DNA from: Nitrospinae bacterium AH_259_B05_G02_I21
Lineage (GTDB): Bacteria; JADFOP01
Direction of reading: 5' to 3'
Length of the DNA stretch: 64,000 nucleotides
NCBI GenBank assembly: GCA_027717595.1
Contig: JALLOF010000002.1
Coordinates: 40,787 to 104,786, forward strand
Below the pieces are notes generated by a model, which saw only the letters and a list, made by a program, of their open reading frames with translations, was not told the origin of the DNA and did not search any database. Shown here piece after piece: positions 35,025-43,431 of this stretch. Position 1 is the stretch's first letter; the number at the start of each line of letters is the position of its first letter. The position numbers and the translations under genes were made by a program.

Positions 35025-35553
35025 AGGTTGCTAAGAACTCCGCCGCGATCATCTCGGCCTGATAGCCTCGACTCTCCGAGCCCGTCATCAGGCCAGCTAA
35101 CTCAAGGGCCCTCTCAAACACCTCCCGTTGGGCCTGATAGAAATAGACGGTGAAGGGCTTGGCCGCCTCTTCGTCCTTATTGCCTCGAATTAGCGTCTGA
35201 AGCTCCTGGGTAGTGAGCTGCTCGGCCCTGGCTAGCCATACCGTCAAGTCCTCAGGTGTGGCTACCCTTACCACTTCCTTCATCTTGGTCCATCCGATTC
35301 GGCGCAGTTTCTTGGGGGGAATATTGAGTTCATTAACCTTCTCCCAGATGGCTATCAGGTAAAAGGCCTTGCGGACACCGAACTCCAGGGTCTCTTGAAG
35401 GTAATCCTCAAAATGATCGTAACCGAGTTTTAGGTAATGCTGGTGGTGGAAGATTTCTCTAAGCAGGCCCCCTAGCTCGTAGTAACACTCATCCAGCCGG
35501 GCCTTGAGCCGTACAATCCTATGGTGGATCTTCAAATGCTCTGTTCGGGCCAC
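34945..35553 (-). CDS. phage/mobile-element protein of unknown function
   Basis: 202 residues from GTG 35553. No family is named with confidence. The segment LREIFHHQHYLKLGYDHFEDYLQETLEFGVRKAFYLIAI followed by IGWTKMKEVVRVATPEDL has the pattern seen in helical proteins of integrative elements and phages (a 'GY..F..Y' helix pair, then 'GW.K..E'). The C-terminus is acidic and loose. It shares the minus-strand operon with the annealing-protein-like and HNH genes. A 16-base palindrome begins at its start codon. Confidence 0.6.
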   Translation of the reverse strand: MARTEHLKIHHRIVRLKARLDECYYELGGLLREIFHHQHYLKLGYDHFEDYLQETLEFGVRKAFYLIAIWEKVNELNIPPKKLRRIGWTKMKEVVRVATPEDLTVWLARAEQLTTQELQTLIRGNKDEEAAKPFTVYFYQAQREVFERALELAGLMTGSESRGYQAEMIAAEFLATYEPVEEETSAAKEGGLRTVADQSLST

Positions 35554-35568
35554 TGCAATTAATTGCAG
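35553..35568. promoter_or_regulatory. perfect 16-base palindrome at a start codon
   Basis: CTGCAATTAATTGCAG spans the first base of the GTG at 35553 and the preceding leader. It would be a good operator for a symmetric repressor and would also hide the ribosome site if folded in RNA. Confidence 0.5.
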
Positions 35569-35592
35569 CCGAGGCGCTGGTGAGTGAAGGAA

Positions 35593-36426
35593 CTATTCAA
35601 GATCAGGCTCCTGTCCGTTTTGCAACCTCTCCAGGGTCCGCTTGAGCTTTCCGTATATCGTCTGGGCCCTGGCTTTGCGAGTGATTTGAGCCTTCCGTCG
35701 GATGCCCGGAACGGCGGTACCGTCTTTCTTGGTGTAGCCACTGTGGGCCTCCAGGATCTCCCCGATGGCCTCGCCGGTGAGAAGCTGGATGGCCGCGAGG
35801 AGTTCATCAATCATTTTCCGGTACTCCCGAAGCCCGTAGCCCTTGGGCTCCCTGTCTTCCTTCTCAGGCTGGCCGTCTTTGGCTTGCCTATCCCCCTCCT
35901 CCTGACTCCTGTAACGGTCGATCCACTGTTTTAGGAGCGCCTGGGGCAAGAGCTGACGAATGGCATTTCGCTGGGCCTTACTGACAGCCTTGACATCAGC
36001 AAAGGAATCAATCTGGAGCTGCCCCGAGGGCAGACGCCGCATAAGCGCCTGGCGAGACCGCCCGACCCGAACACTTCCGGTCTTGATGTCCTTGGCCTCG
36101 ACCGTCACCACGACATGGGTCTCCGTCTCCTGCTCCTCTAAAATCCGGCACTGAATGCCCCCGTACGCTCGGCTTGCCTCCTGGATGCCGATCCAGCTTA
36201 GCCCCACGATAGGACGACCACCGGAGTTCATCTCGTAGACGAACTCGTCAAGGTACATCCCTTCTAGTGTAGCCACAATCTGGGCCTCGTCCCGCTGGTC
36301 CATGAGCTGGTAGACATCTTGGGGTTCTTCTTCAGCGCTCTCTTTAGTCTTTGGCGGCTCTTCTTCTTTGACAGCGGTGATTTCTGGTACAGAAATGCCT
36401 TCCATGGGACTTTCGGTGTTTTTCAT
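35593..36426 (-). CDS. putative single-strand annealing/recombination protein of a mobile element
   Basis: 277 residues from ATG 36426, preceded by a strong AGGGAGGGAG ribosome site. An acidic N-terminus (about 40 residues) is followed by a folded region: IVATLEGMYLDEFVYEM, GRPIVGLSWIGIQEASRAYGG, SFADVKAVSKAQRNAIRQLLP. The KAxRNAI-xxLxP block is reminiscent of phage proteins that work with RecB-type exonucleases; the C-terminus is Lys/Arg-rich. It directly follows a PD-(D/E)XK nuclease, an arrangement typical of recombination pairs. The assignment is inference from context and pattern; I could not identify RecT, Erf or Rad52 motifs. Confidence 0.45.
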   Translation of the reverse strand: MKNTESPMEGISVPEITAVKEEEPPKTKESAEEEPQDVYQLMDQRDEAQIVATLEGMYLDEFVYEMNSGGRPIVGLSWIGIQEASRAYGGIQCRILEEQETETHVVVTVEAKDIKTGSVRVGRSRQALMRRLPSGQLQIDSFADVKAVSKAQRNAIRQLLPQALLKQWIDRYRSQEEGDRQAKDGQPEKEDREPKGYGLREYRKMIDELLAAIQLLTGEAIGEILEAHSGYTKKDGTAVPGIRRKAQITRKARAQTIYGKLKRTLERLQNGQEPDLE

Positions 36427-36460
36427 CGTTTCTCCCTCCCTTATAATCCACCATCCATGA

Positions 36461-37285
36461 CTAAGATCTAACGACTCCTCCAAAGTCCTTCTCACACTCC
36501 TCCCAGTAGCCGCAATGGCGGCGGGTGCAAAGATAGTTCTGGCGGTTGGGGGTAAAGATCAGGGCCTCAATCTGTCTCGCCACCAAGCCAATGAGGTTCT
36601 TATAGTAGGCCAGGTGCGAGGATGTGACTCGGAATGGGATCTGGACAAGCTTGGTGTTCTTGGTACGGACAAGATAATCCACGACACATCCCTCTTCGGC
36701 TCGTTCCTGGGTTGCCCGGTAGGCTAGGGCATAAGCCACCATCTGGTCTTGATGTGCTGGGGCCAAAGCAGGGGCATTCTCCACCTTGGCCGGGCTCCGC
36801 TTGACCACCTTTGTGTCCCGAATGATGCTACCTCGCTCGACCACGTCGGGTACGACAACAAAACGATAGGCGAAGTTGGGCATATCTAGCTCCACTCTCT
36901 TCTGAACGGCTGTGGGCTGAACCGTAGGAGCCACATCACCTTGGTAGAGGGATAGGACCCGGGCCCCGTCGTCTTTCACTTGACTAGGTTTCTCCTCGGG
37001 CCCCCAAAGGGTTTCACTCTTTCGGGCCTCGAAGTCGGTGGAGAAGGCATCGAGAACTTCGTCCAGGGCCAGATCTTGATGACTCTCGATCTTTTGCCGG
37101 TAGTTGTGGGTAATGCCGGAATCGACAGCGCTGCCCAATGTGGCCGCACCCGAGGGGGGCCTCTTGAGCCCACGGACATATCGGTAGTACCACTGGGCCG
37201 GACAGCGCAGGAACATGTTGACCTGCGTTGGGCTTAGATGGGGCTTGGATTCAGTGTTTCGGTTCGATAGTTTATTGTTTTTCAT
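36461..37285 (-). CDS. RecB/Cas4-like PD-(D/E)XK nuclease with Fe-S cysteines
   Basis: 274 residues. The N-terminus HLSPTQVNMFLRCPAQWYYRYVRGL is the standard opening of the RecB-like nuclease family, giving the first cluster Cys. Catalytic elements are PDVVERG and IIRDTKVVKR (D and DxK) and HQDQMVAYALAY. The C-terminal CTRRHCGYWEEC supplies three more Cys for a 4Fe-4S cluster, as in Cas4 and AddB. No cas genes or CRISPR arrays are present, so a phage-type recombination nuclease is favoured. Divergent from the XRE repressor gene. Confidence 0.8.
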   Translation of the reverse strand: MKNNKLSNRNTESKPHLSPTQVNMFLRCPAQWYYRYVRGLKRPPSGAATLGSAVDSGITHNYRQKIESHQDLALDEVLDAFSTDFEARKSETLWGPEEKPSQVKDDGARVLSLYQGDVAPTVQPTAVQKRVELDMPNFAYRFVVVPDVVERGSIIRDTKVVKRSPAKVENAPALAPAHQDQMVAYALAYRATQERAEEGCVVDYLVRTKNTKLVQIPFRVTSSHLAYYKNLIGLVARQIEALIFTPNRQNYLCTRRHCGYWEECEKDFGGVVRS

Positions 37286-37401
37286 GATTTAAAACCTCTA
37301 TTTCCTCTATCAGCGGGCACGAAATCTCGGGCCCCAAGGGAGTTTCTTGTAGGCGAATCCTCCCAATTATGGTATTTTGCGAAGCTGAATGGATTATCGT
37401 T

Positions 37402-37416
37402 AGAATAGCCTATTCT
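37402..37416. promoter_or_regulatory. operator-like inverted repeat between the nuclease and XRE genes
   Basis: AGAATA-GCC-TATTCT, perfect 6-base arms, 34 bases ahead of the XRE start in the divergent region 37286-37449. It is a likely binding site for the XRE protein (inference). Confidence 0.5.
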
Positions 37417-37449
37417 GTTTATATTGTCAAGTCCAATATGGAGCTTCCG

Positions 37450-37839
37450 ATGATGAAAAATCTACCACAAAATTTGGGCCAAAGGATCCGTCAATTTCGC
37501 GCAGAAAGAGGGCTCTCGCAGTCGAAGATGGCTCGACGAATAGACGTCGCAGTCCAGCAGTATAATCGATATGAGCTAGGAAAAACAAAGATTCCTATCG
37601 ATATCCTCGTGAGAGTAGCTGATATACTAGAGATAAGCACGGACGTCTTGTTGGGTCGCCAAGAGGCACGGAAAGATGGGGGGCTTTTGGAGGAGAACGT
37701 CTTCTATGATTTAGTTGAAAAAATCAAATCTTATCGTCTCGTAGACTACAAGAAGGAAGAGCGAGAAATTTTGAGAAGTGCAGCCAAGATGCTGGCGGAC
37801 CGTCTAGAGGAGAAAAAGAAAAAGCGGAAGAAAAACTGA
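37450..37839 (+). CDS. XRE-family transcriptional regulator
   Basis: 129 residues from ATG 37450 (GGAG six bases upstream). The helix-turn-helix is clear: IRQFRAERGLSQSKMARRIDVAVQQYNRYELGKTKIP, with ISTDVLLG closing the domain, as in phage CI/Cro-like repressors. The C-terminal half is helical and ends in a Lys-rich tail (EEKKKKRKKN). It is transcribed divergently from the nuclease/annealing operon and probably represses it. The composition is AT-richer than the flanking glycan genes, consistent with an acquired island. Confidence 0.85.
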   Translation: MMKNLPQNLGQRIRQFRAERGLSQSKMARRIDVAVQQYNRYELGKTKIPIDILVRVADILEISTDVLLGRQEARKDGGLLEENVFYDLVEKIKSYRLVDYKKEEREILRSAAKMLADRLEEKKKKRKKN

Positions 37840-38143
37840 TGATGTTGAGGGGATACCCAAGTTGATCATCGAGCGAGTGGAACAGCGGAAAACCCGTCCT
37901 CGGAGGAGGAGATAGAAGAGCACTTACACAAGAACCATAGAATTTGATCAGGATCGGCGGAGGAATGGTTGCCGGCCGAGCTCTTCTAGAGCAAGGAGTC
38001 CCGAGAGAGGGCGAAAGTGAATTGTTGTAAAAGTACCGAAGCCTCGCGCCTCAAGTAGTGTTATGGAGAGAAATGTCTGAAGGACCTATCGCGCTACCTG
38101 GTACATTGATGTCTTACGGCACTAGCTATTAGCTTCAGGGTAG

Positions 38144-38737
38144 CTAGGCCCTGTTCAAAGATATATTCAACCCAATTTCCTCTATCAAATCCAACGCCTC
38201 GTCAGAGAGGTCAGATAGGTCAATTTTTGGCTTCTGTTGGCTATGAATAGGGCCGCCGTCTAGATCTTCAAGTTTGTCCAACACTTGGAAAAGTTTAGGA
38301 ACGGCATTCGCGGGGATTTCGCCACTCATCAGCCTCTCAAGGATCTCAAGGGCGATTTTGCCCTTCTGATTGGTGGAAACCTCAAGGGCAGAGTCTGCAA
38401 GGGTAAAGGGCAAAGGCGCTTGGGATCCATACGCGTTAGTGGCCTTGAGGATTTCCACACAAGCCCGGAGGCGAATCTGTTCGCTGGAGGACCGGGCGAG
38501 ATCTTTCAAGCCCTGAATAGCCTCGGGGACCAGACTTCGCAGCTGTCCCACGGCGGCTTGGAACTGCGATCGTTTGGCCCGTTCCAACTCCTCCTGAAAG
38601 GCGGGGATTTTGAGCCACTCATGCAGGGTGGAGCGGCTGACGCCGGCGTTCTTGCTCGCGGCTTCGATGGTGGGGCTCTCAAGAAGAGAAACAATTGCCC
38701 GCTGTTGGCGCGGAGTCAGTTTTCCATTGCTGCTCAT
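38144..38737 (-). CDS. terminase-small-subunit-like helix-turn-helix protein
   Basis: 197 residues from ATG 38737 (AAGGAG eight bases upstream). The N-terminal domain (LTPRQQRAIVSLLESPTIEAASKNAGVSRSTLHEWLKIPAFQEEL) is the HTH form found in phage terminase small subunits and related proteins. The helical middle part (AVGQLRSLVPEAIQGLKDLA, RLRACVEILKATNAYG) is also seen there. No large terminase, portal or capsid gene is nearby, so the role here is unclear; the phage is at best a remnant. The 304-base gap 37840-38143 contains nothing recognised besides one copy of a 13-base repeat. Confidence 0.65.
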   Translation of the reverse strand: MSSNGKLTPRQQRAIVSLLESPTIEAASKNAGVSRSTLHEWLKIPAFQEELERAKRSQFQAAVGQLRSLVPEAIQGLKDLARSSSEQIRLRACVEILKATNAYGSQAPLPFTLADSALEVSTNQKGKIALEILERLMSGEIPANAVPKLFQVLDKLEDLDGGPIHSQQKPKIDLSDLSDEALDLIEEIGLNISLNRA

Positions 38738-39045
38738 CGGTCTAACTCCTTTCAAAATGGTTGGGTTTATATGGTCTTTCCCTATTCCCCTGCTCCCACA
38801 GAACAACAGAGTCACTCCCTCTTTGCAAGGGTAAAATTGAAAAGGGAAGCGTAGGCATATAAGAGATGTTGGATTAGCTTACAAGTCCAGTAAAATAAGC
38901 CCCTTGCAGTCCCTACTAGGTGGCTTCTAGTGCCCTCATGAGGGAATTGGACAAGGAGAACCTTCCAGCGGGAAATCAGACTCCCATAACATATTGATTA
39001 TATGGTCATCATGGCGCTATTGTGCCATTGTATAGCTCTAAAAAG

Positions 39046-39070
39046 TGTCCGAAAATGTCCGATTTTGTCC
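39046..39070. repeat. three TGTCC repeats with 10-base spacing
   Basis: TGTCC begins at 39046, 39056 and 39066, so the copies fall on the same face of the helix. It lies in an otherwise non-coding part (38738-39194) of the island. Possible iteron-like or regulator binding sites. Confidence 0.35.
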
Positions 39071-39194
39071 AGGACTAGCAATGGACGATACAGGTGGGAA
39101 TAGCTGTACAAAATCAAGGGGATACCCAATATCTTCTTGATTGGAGAACAAATTCACTAGATTAATCCCCAGCATTCAAATGAGGAGAGGAACC

Positions 39195-39344
39195 ATGATA
39201 CTATCTAGCGGAGAAAGGTATCTGACGGACGGCTTTGTTGTGCAGAAGGAGTTAACGGCTATGCGGCTCTATCCGCCCATCGTCAACATGCTGTTCGGAG
39301 GCAGGCTTCAATACATGGCTGTACTTAGCGTAGAAGGGGCTTAA
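39195..39344 (+). CDS. possible small protein, unknown
   Basis: 49 codons from ATG 39195 preceded by a good ribosome site (GAGGAGAGGAACC). The translation begins MILSSGERYLTDGFVVQKEL and has no recognised motif. No homologue is suggested by eye. The rest of the 890-base gap 38738-39629 shows no other supported gene. Confidence 0.3.
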   Translation: MILSSGERYLTDGFVVQKELTAMRLYPPIVNMLFGGRLQYMAVLSVEGA

Positions 39345-39629
39345 TGCGCTCGGGTCCCCGCAAGGCTTCGATGCACGCCGACGATCCTTAGTGCCTCTTG
39401 CCTCTAGTCGTTTTAGCAAGGCTCTGTGAAAAACGGTTTAACAGGTATGCCCTCCTCCACAAACGTGTAAAACGCATAGCCCCGGGGGCCCAGCCATCGC
39501 CTCCAGGCCGATTGCTCCCCGCCCCACTCGATCATGACAAGCCCAACACAATGTTAGGAAACTCTCCCTCTGATCCTCTCCCTCTGAGAGCGCCCCCCTA
39601 GGAGAGCTTCACTAAAGGAAAGGAAACGG

Positions 39630-40682
39630 TCAATTCGCCTCAGGGCCCGGCGAAACCTCAGCCCTCGCAAGAGCCTTGAGCCTAAGGCGTCGGCCAATCA
39701 CCACCGACTCGGCCAAGAGACACCCGAGGCCCACAAAAACGATGGTCGTGAAGATAGTGGCGTGGAGTGCAAAGGCTGCGGAGAGGGCCTGGGCACGGGG
39801 TAATCCATAAAGGAGAAGCCCGCCCATGGCAGCGGCGTGGAAGGTCCCGACGAATCCAGGTGCCGAGGGCAGGACGACCCCAAGGACTATCAGGACCTGT
39901 AGGGTGATGACAGCCGAGGGCGGGAGGGTCATGTCAAAAGCCTTGAACAAGCAGAGGTTGGTAGCCAAAAAAATCCCCCAGATGGCCAGGGTCAAGGCGA
40001 TGAAGGGTGGCAGGTCTCTACCAGTAGGTACACCCCGCAAGCCACCTACGAAAGCCTCCCCCCACCCAACCATTTTATCCACCCATGGGGTGGGAAGAAA
40101 GGTGAAGGCCCGGCGTAGGAAAGCCAGGGCACGTTCTGGGCTCCGAGCCAGCCCCCACAGGACCAGCCCACATACCACGGTGACGAGACCAAAGAGCCCC
40201 GCACCGATTTGTAGGGAAGCCTTCAAGGCGGGACCTGTCAGGGACGGCACAAACCATCCAAGAGCCAAGATCATCAGCGGCAGAAAAGAAAGGGCGTCAA
40301 CAAGCCGCTCCATCACTATAGTGGCGAAGACGCTGCTAACCGGAACGTGGCCTCCCTCCCCTGCCACGACGGCCCGCACCACCTCGCCCGCCCGGACTGG
40401 AAGTAGCATATTGCCAAGGAACCCAATCCCCGTTGCTCGGATGCAAAGGCCAAGGCTCAAAGGATGAACCGGCTTTAAAAGATAGGTCCACCGCCAGGCG
40501 CGAAGGCCAATGACGGCTGCACTTAGGAGCGCTATTAGCCCAACCCACTCCAGTTTTACTTGAGCGAAGGCTAGGCGGACCTCGTGCCATCCAACCCCTC
40601 GAAGGACCCAGCCCAGCAGAAGGAGGCTCACTGCAAATCCAGCAATGATGTAACTTCGCTTCACTCGCTGCCTCTCGACCAA
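39630..40682 (-). CDS. LPG-synthase-type (UPF0104/AglD-like) polytopic membrane protein
   Basis: 350 residues with 8 or so membrane helices. The family signature is visible as VGWHEVRLAF near the start, RAWRWTYLLKPV, GFLGNMLLPVRAGEVVRAVV (the conserved region of lysylphosphatidylglycerol-synthase transmembrane proteins), ATIVMERLVDALSF and PSAPGFVGTFHAAAM. In glycan loci such proteins are suspected lipid-linked-sugar flippases or translocases. No catalytic aminoacyl transferase domain is attached. A 5'-truncated copy lies at 34232-34533 on the far side of the mobile island. Confidence 0.85.
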   Translation of the reverse strand: MVERQRVKRSYIIAGFAVSLLLLGWVLRGVGWHEVRLAFAQVKLEWVGLIALLSAAVIGLRAWRWTYLLKPVHPLSLGLCIRATGIGFLGNMLLPVRAGEVVRAVVAGEGGHVPVSSVFATIVMERLVDALSFLPLMILALGWFVPSLTGPALKASLQIGAGLFGLVTVVCGLVLWGLARSPERALAFLRRAFTFLPTPWVDKMVGWGEAFVGGLRGVPTGRDLPPFIALTLAIWGIFLATNLCLFKAFDMTLPPSAVITLQVLIVLGVVLPSAPGFVGTFHAAAMGGLLLYGLPRAQALSAAFALHATIFTTIVFVGLGCLLAESVVIGRRLRLKALARAEVSPGPEAN

Positions 40683-40965
40683 TCAAAGACCTCATATTGT
40701 ACTGAACGAACTCCGTCAAGACAACGGTCCGACCACCGGGGGACGATCACCGCTGCACCTCTCCAAGCGACGGCCAGCGGGCGGGGCACTTCACAATTCC
40801 ATATACTCTGCCTCAAGTGCCCCCGCATGGTTGCATCCGCCGCTTCAAGTGATACCATGGAAGCTAACTGTCCCCTCCCCGGGGACCCTGTTCGCACAAG
40901 CCCCCCCTTTTGGAAGCACGGGGCGGTGGCCTGAACACGCCTCCTACACGTGCCGAGGGAGGACA

Positions 40966-42000
40966 ATGAGCCAGGAGACCCTGCTAGTCGTCGGCGGCGC
41001 CGGGTACATCGGCTCGCACTGTACGACTCTTTTGTTGGAGCACGGCTATAACGCCTTGGTCCTCGACGACCTCTCCACGGGCCACCGGGAGGCGGTCCCT
41101 GAGGAGGCTTCCCTCATAATCGGGGACCTCGGCGACGCCGCTCTACTGAACAACATATTTGAGCGGCACGATATTTCGGCTGTTTTCCACTTCGCCGCGC
41201 TCGCCATCGTCTCCGAATCGCCCCGCCAGCCATTGACCTACTACGAAAACAACGTCGCCAAGACCGCCGTCTTGCTCCAGGCCATGGCGAGCCACGAGGT
41301 TCCTTGCTTCATCTTCTCCTCAACGGCGGCGGTCTACGGAGAGCCGAGCGCCGACGTGCTGACCGAGGATCATCCGACTAGTCCGGTCAATCCGTACGGC
41401 CGCTCCAAGTTGATGGTTGAGGCGATGCTGTCCGACGCCGCCGAAGCCCTGGCGCTTCGCTACGCTTCGCTGCGCTATTTCAATGCCGCCGGCACCGACC
41501 CTTCAGGGCGGTGGGGTGAAGACCACCGCCCGGAGACTCATCTCATCCCCCGAATCTTGTTGGGTACGCTGGCCCACCAAGGTGTGGCCATCCACCCGGC
41601 GGCCGATGTCCCGCCCTGGATCGAGGTCTACGGCACGGACTACGACACACCCGACGGGACATGCGTCCGCGACTTCATTCACGTCACCGACCTCGCCGAG
41701 GCCCACCTCCTGGCCCTCCGCCACCTCCGGCAGGAGGGGGAGAGCCTGGTCTGCAACCTGGGCTCTGAGACGGGCTTTTCCGTTCGCCAGGTCATCGAGG
41801 CGGCCGCCCGTGTGACGGGGACATCCCTGCCCGTCCAGGAAAAGCCACGACGTCCCAACGAGCCCTCCCGGCTGGTCGCCAGCGCGGCGTTCTCTCGTCG
41901 CCTCCTGGGGTGGAATCCCCGCTTCAGCGACCTGGAGACCATCATTCAAACGTCATGGGAGTGGCACAAAGCACACCCCCGAGGGTACGCCCAGTCATAG
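40966..42000 (+). CDS. galE: UDP-glucose 4-epimerase
   Basis: 344 residues from ATG 40966 (GGGAGG close upstream). Extended SDR with all GalE features: VVGGAGYIGSHCTTLLLEHG, DDLSTGHREAV, HFAALAIVSES, catalytic SSTAAVYG and YGRSKLMVE, RYFNAAGTDPSGRWGEDH and VYGTDYDTPDGTCVRDFIHV. It interconverts UDP-Glc and UDP-Gal (or their N-acetyl forms) and so supplies the glycan genes around it. It runs opposite to both neighbours. The 283-base gap upstream (40683-40965) shows no clear promoter. Confidence 0.95.
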   Translation: MSQETLLVVGGAGYIGSHCTTLLLEHGYNALVLDDLSTGHREAVPEEASLIIGDLGDAALLNNIFERHDISAVFHFAALAIVSESPRQPLTYYENNVAKTAVLLQAMASHEVPCFIFSSTAAVYGEPSADVLTEDHPTSPVNPYGRSKLMVEAMLSDAAEALALRYASLRYFNAAGTDPSGRWGEDHRPETHLIPRILLGTLAHQGVAIHPAADVPPWIEVYGTDYDTPDGTCVRDFIHVTDLAEAHLLALRHLRQEGESLVCNLGSETGFSVRQVIEAAARVTGTSLPVQEKPRRPNEPSRLVASAAFSRRLLGWNPRFSDLETIIQTSWEWHKAHPRGYAQS

Positions 42001-42080
42001 AGCCGCATAGAGAAGAACCGCAAGAGGCTCGGTACGCCCAAAGACGGTTGAGCATGTGAAGGGAGAGCGGGCTTGTGGGG

Positions 42081-43191
42081 TTAGGCGCCTTCCGCCCACG
42101 CCTGAACGGCTCGCACAACCCGGTCAACTTCCTCTTCCGTGAGCTCCGGGAACATGGGAAGGCTCAACACCTCGCGGGCTGCCCGATCGCTTTCCGGGAA
42201 GGCCCTTTCCATGTAGCCCCCCCCCTGCAAAAGCCTCCTGGGCCGGGAGCGACACGGGATAGTGTATTGCCGCTCCGATGCCCTGGTCGGCCAGATGGCG
42301 CTTCAGGTCGTCGCGTCGGGCCGCCCCGATGGTGTACTGATGGTATACGTGATGGGACCCCGGGGCCTCCGTCGGGCACACCACGCCTGAGACCTTCTCG
42401 AGGCCAGCCGTGTAGGCTGCGGCGTGGCGACGGCGAGCATCGTTCCACCCCTCCAGGTGAGGGAGCTTGACCCGAAGGACGGCGGCCTGGAGAGTGTCCA
42501 GGCGGCTATTGTATCCCACCACCCTGTGCAGATAGCGCTCGGACGCCCCGTGAACGCGAAGCTGGCGGACCAGCTCGGCCAGGGCCGCATCGTCCGTGAC
42601 CACCATCCCCCCGTCGCCGTAGGCCCCGAGGTTCTTCGTCGGAAAGAAGCTGAAACAACCGACATCCCCCAAAGATCCGACGACGCGCCCCTGGGAGCGG
42701 GCACCGAAGGCCTGTGCGGCATCCTCGATGACGGCCAAGCCGTGTCGAGCCGCCAGCGCGCTAATCGCCTCCATGGGGGCAGGATGGCCGAACAGGTGGA
42801 CGGGAATAATGGCTTTGGTCCTCGAGGTGACGGCCGCTGCCGCCGCACCGGGGTCTAGGGCGTAAGCCTGCGGGTCAACATCCACAAAGACGGGCATGGC
42901 GCCACAGTAGATGACAACCTCCGCCGTTGCGATGAAAGTGAAGGCGGGCACGAGGACTTCATCGCCCGGACCGACGCCGAGAGCCAGCAGGGCCAAGTGG
43001 AGGGCGTCCGTGCCTGAGGCCACCCCGACGGCGTGGCTGGCTCCGCAAAAGGCGGCGACCTCCTCCTCCAGGGCCTCTACCTCGCGGCCCAAGACGAACT
43101 GGCCGCTCTCGATGACCCGTCGGATGGCTTCATCCATCGCCTCGCGCAAGAAGGCGTATTGGCGCGTCAGGTCGAAAACCGGGATGGACAT
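42081..43191 (-). pseudogene. DegT/DnrJ/EryC1-family aminotransferase, frameshifted at a C9 tract
   Basis: Starting at ATG 43191, about 322 residues read as a typical PLP sugar aminotransferase: FDLTRQY at the start, ASGTDALHLAL, EVLVPAFTFIATA, EDAAQAFGA and SFFPTKNLGAYGDGG with Lys186 for PLP. At 42217-42225 a run of nine C (G in the coding strand) shifts the frame, giving a stop at 42124. With one base less the frame continues through GYMERAFPESDRAAREVL and SLPMFPELTEEEVDRV to TAA at 42081, the normal C-terminus. It would aminate a keto sugar nucleotide. Either a sequencing error or a phase-variable gene. Confidence 0.85.
42217..42225. repeat. C9 homopolymer inside the aminotransferase gene
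   Basis: Nine consecutive C on the plus strand. Eight would keep the aminotransferase in frame. Such tracts slip readily during replication or sequencing. Confidence 0.8.
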
Positions 43192-43362
43192 CGCTTCCTC
43201 GGTGAGGGATGGCAAGGGGCCGTAAGGCCAGCGGCCATTAAACCACCCCGGCCGGACACGGCGCAAGAGGGATGTGGAGGGGCACCAACTTCTTTCCAGC
43301 CATTTCCATCTGACTCGGACCATGGATGACGAACCGATCGCTCCTCCTCGCGCCTTTCATCG

Positions 43363-43390
43363 TTGACTCCCACCGCGAAGCCGCTACAAT
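43363..43390 (+). promoter_or_regulatory. sigma-70-type promoter of PA14-GT-C copy 2
   Basis: TTGACT (43363-43368), 16 bases, TACAAT (43385-43390), 42 bases before the GTG start. The flanks (CGTTGACTC and CCGCTACAAT) equal those of the promoter at 30428-30455. Confidence 0.7.
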
Positions 43391-43431
43391 TGCCTCGGCT
43401 GCACCTGGCTTAGAGGGATAACGGAGCTCCC

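Larger units (their letters stand above)
37848..39129. repeat. 13-base direct repeat flanking the terminase-like gene
   Basis: AGGGGATACCCAA occurs at 37848-37860 and again at 39117-39129. The centre GGGGATACCC is itself nearly symmetric. It may be a protein-binding site or a recombination scar. Confidence 0.35.

Noticed and set aside
36461-37285. Possible Cas4 of a CRISPR system
   Set aside because: No repeats with spacers and no other cas genes in the window; the neighbours are phage-like.
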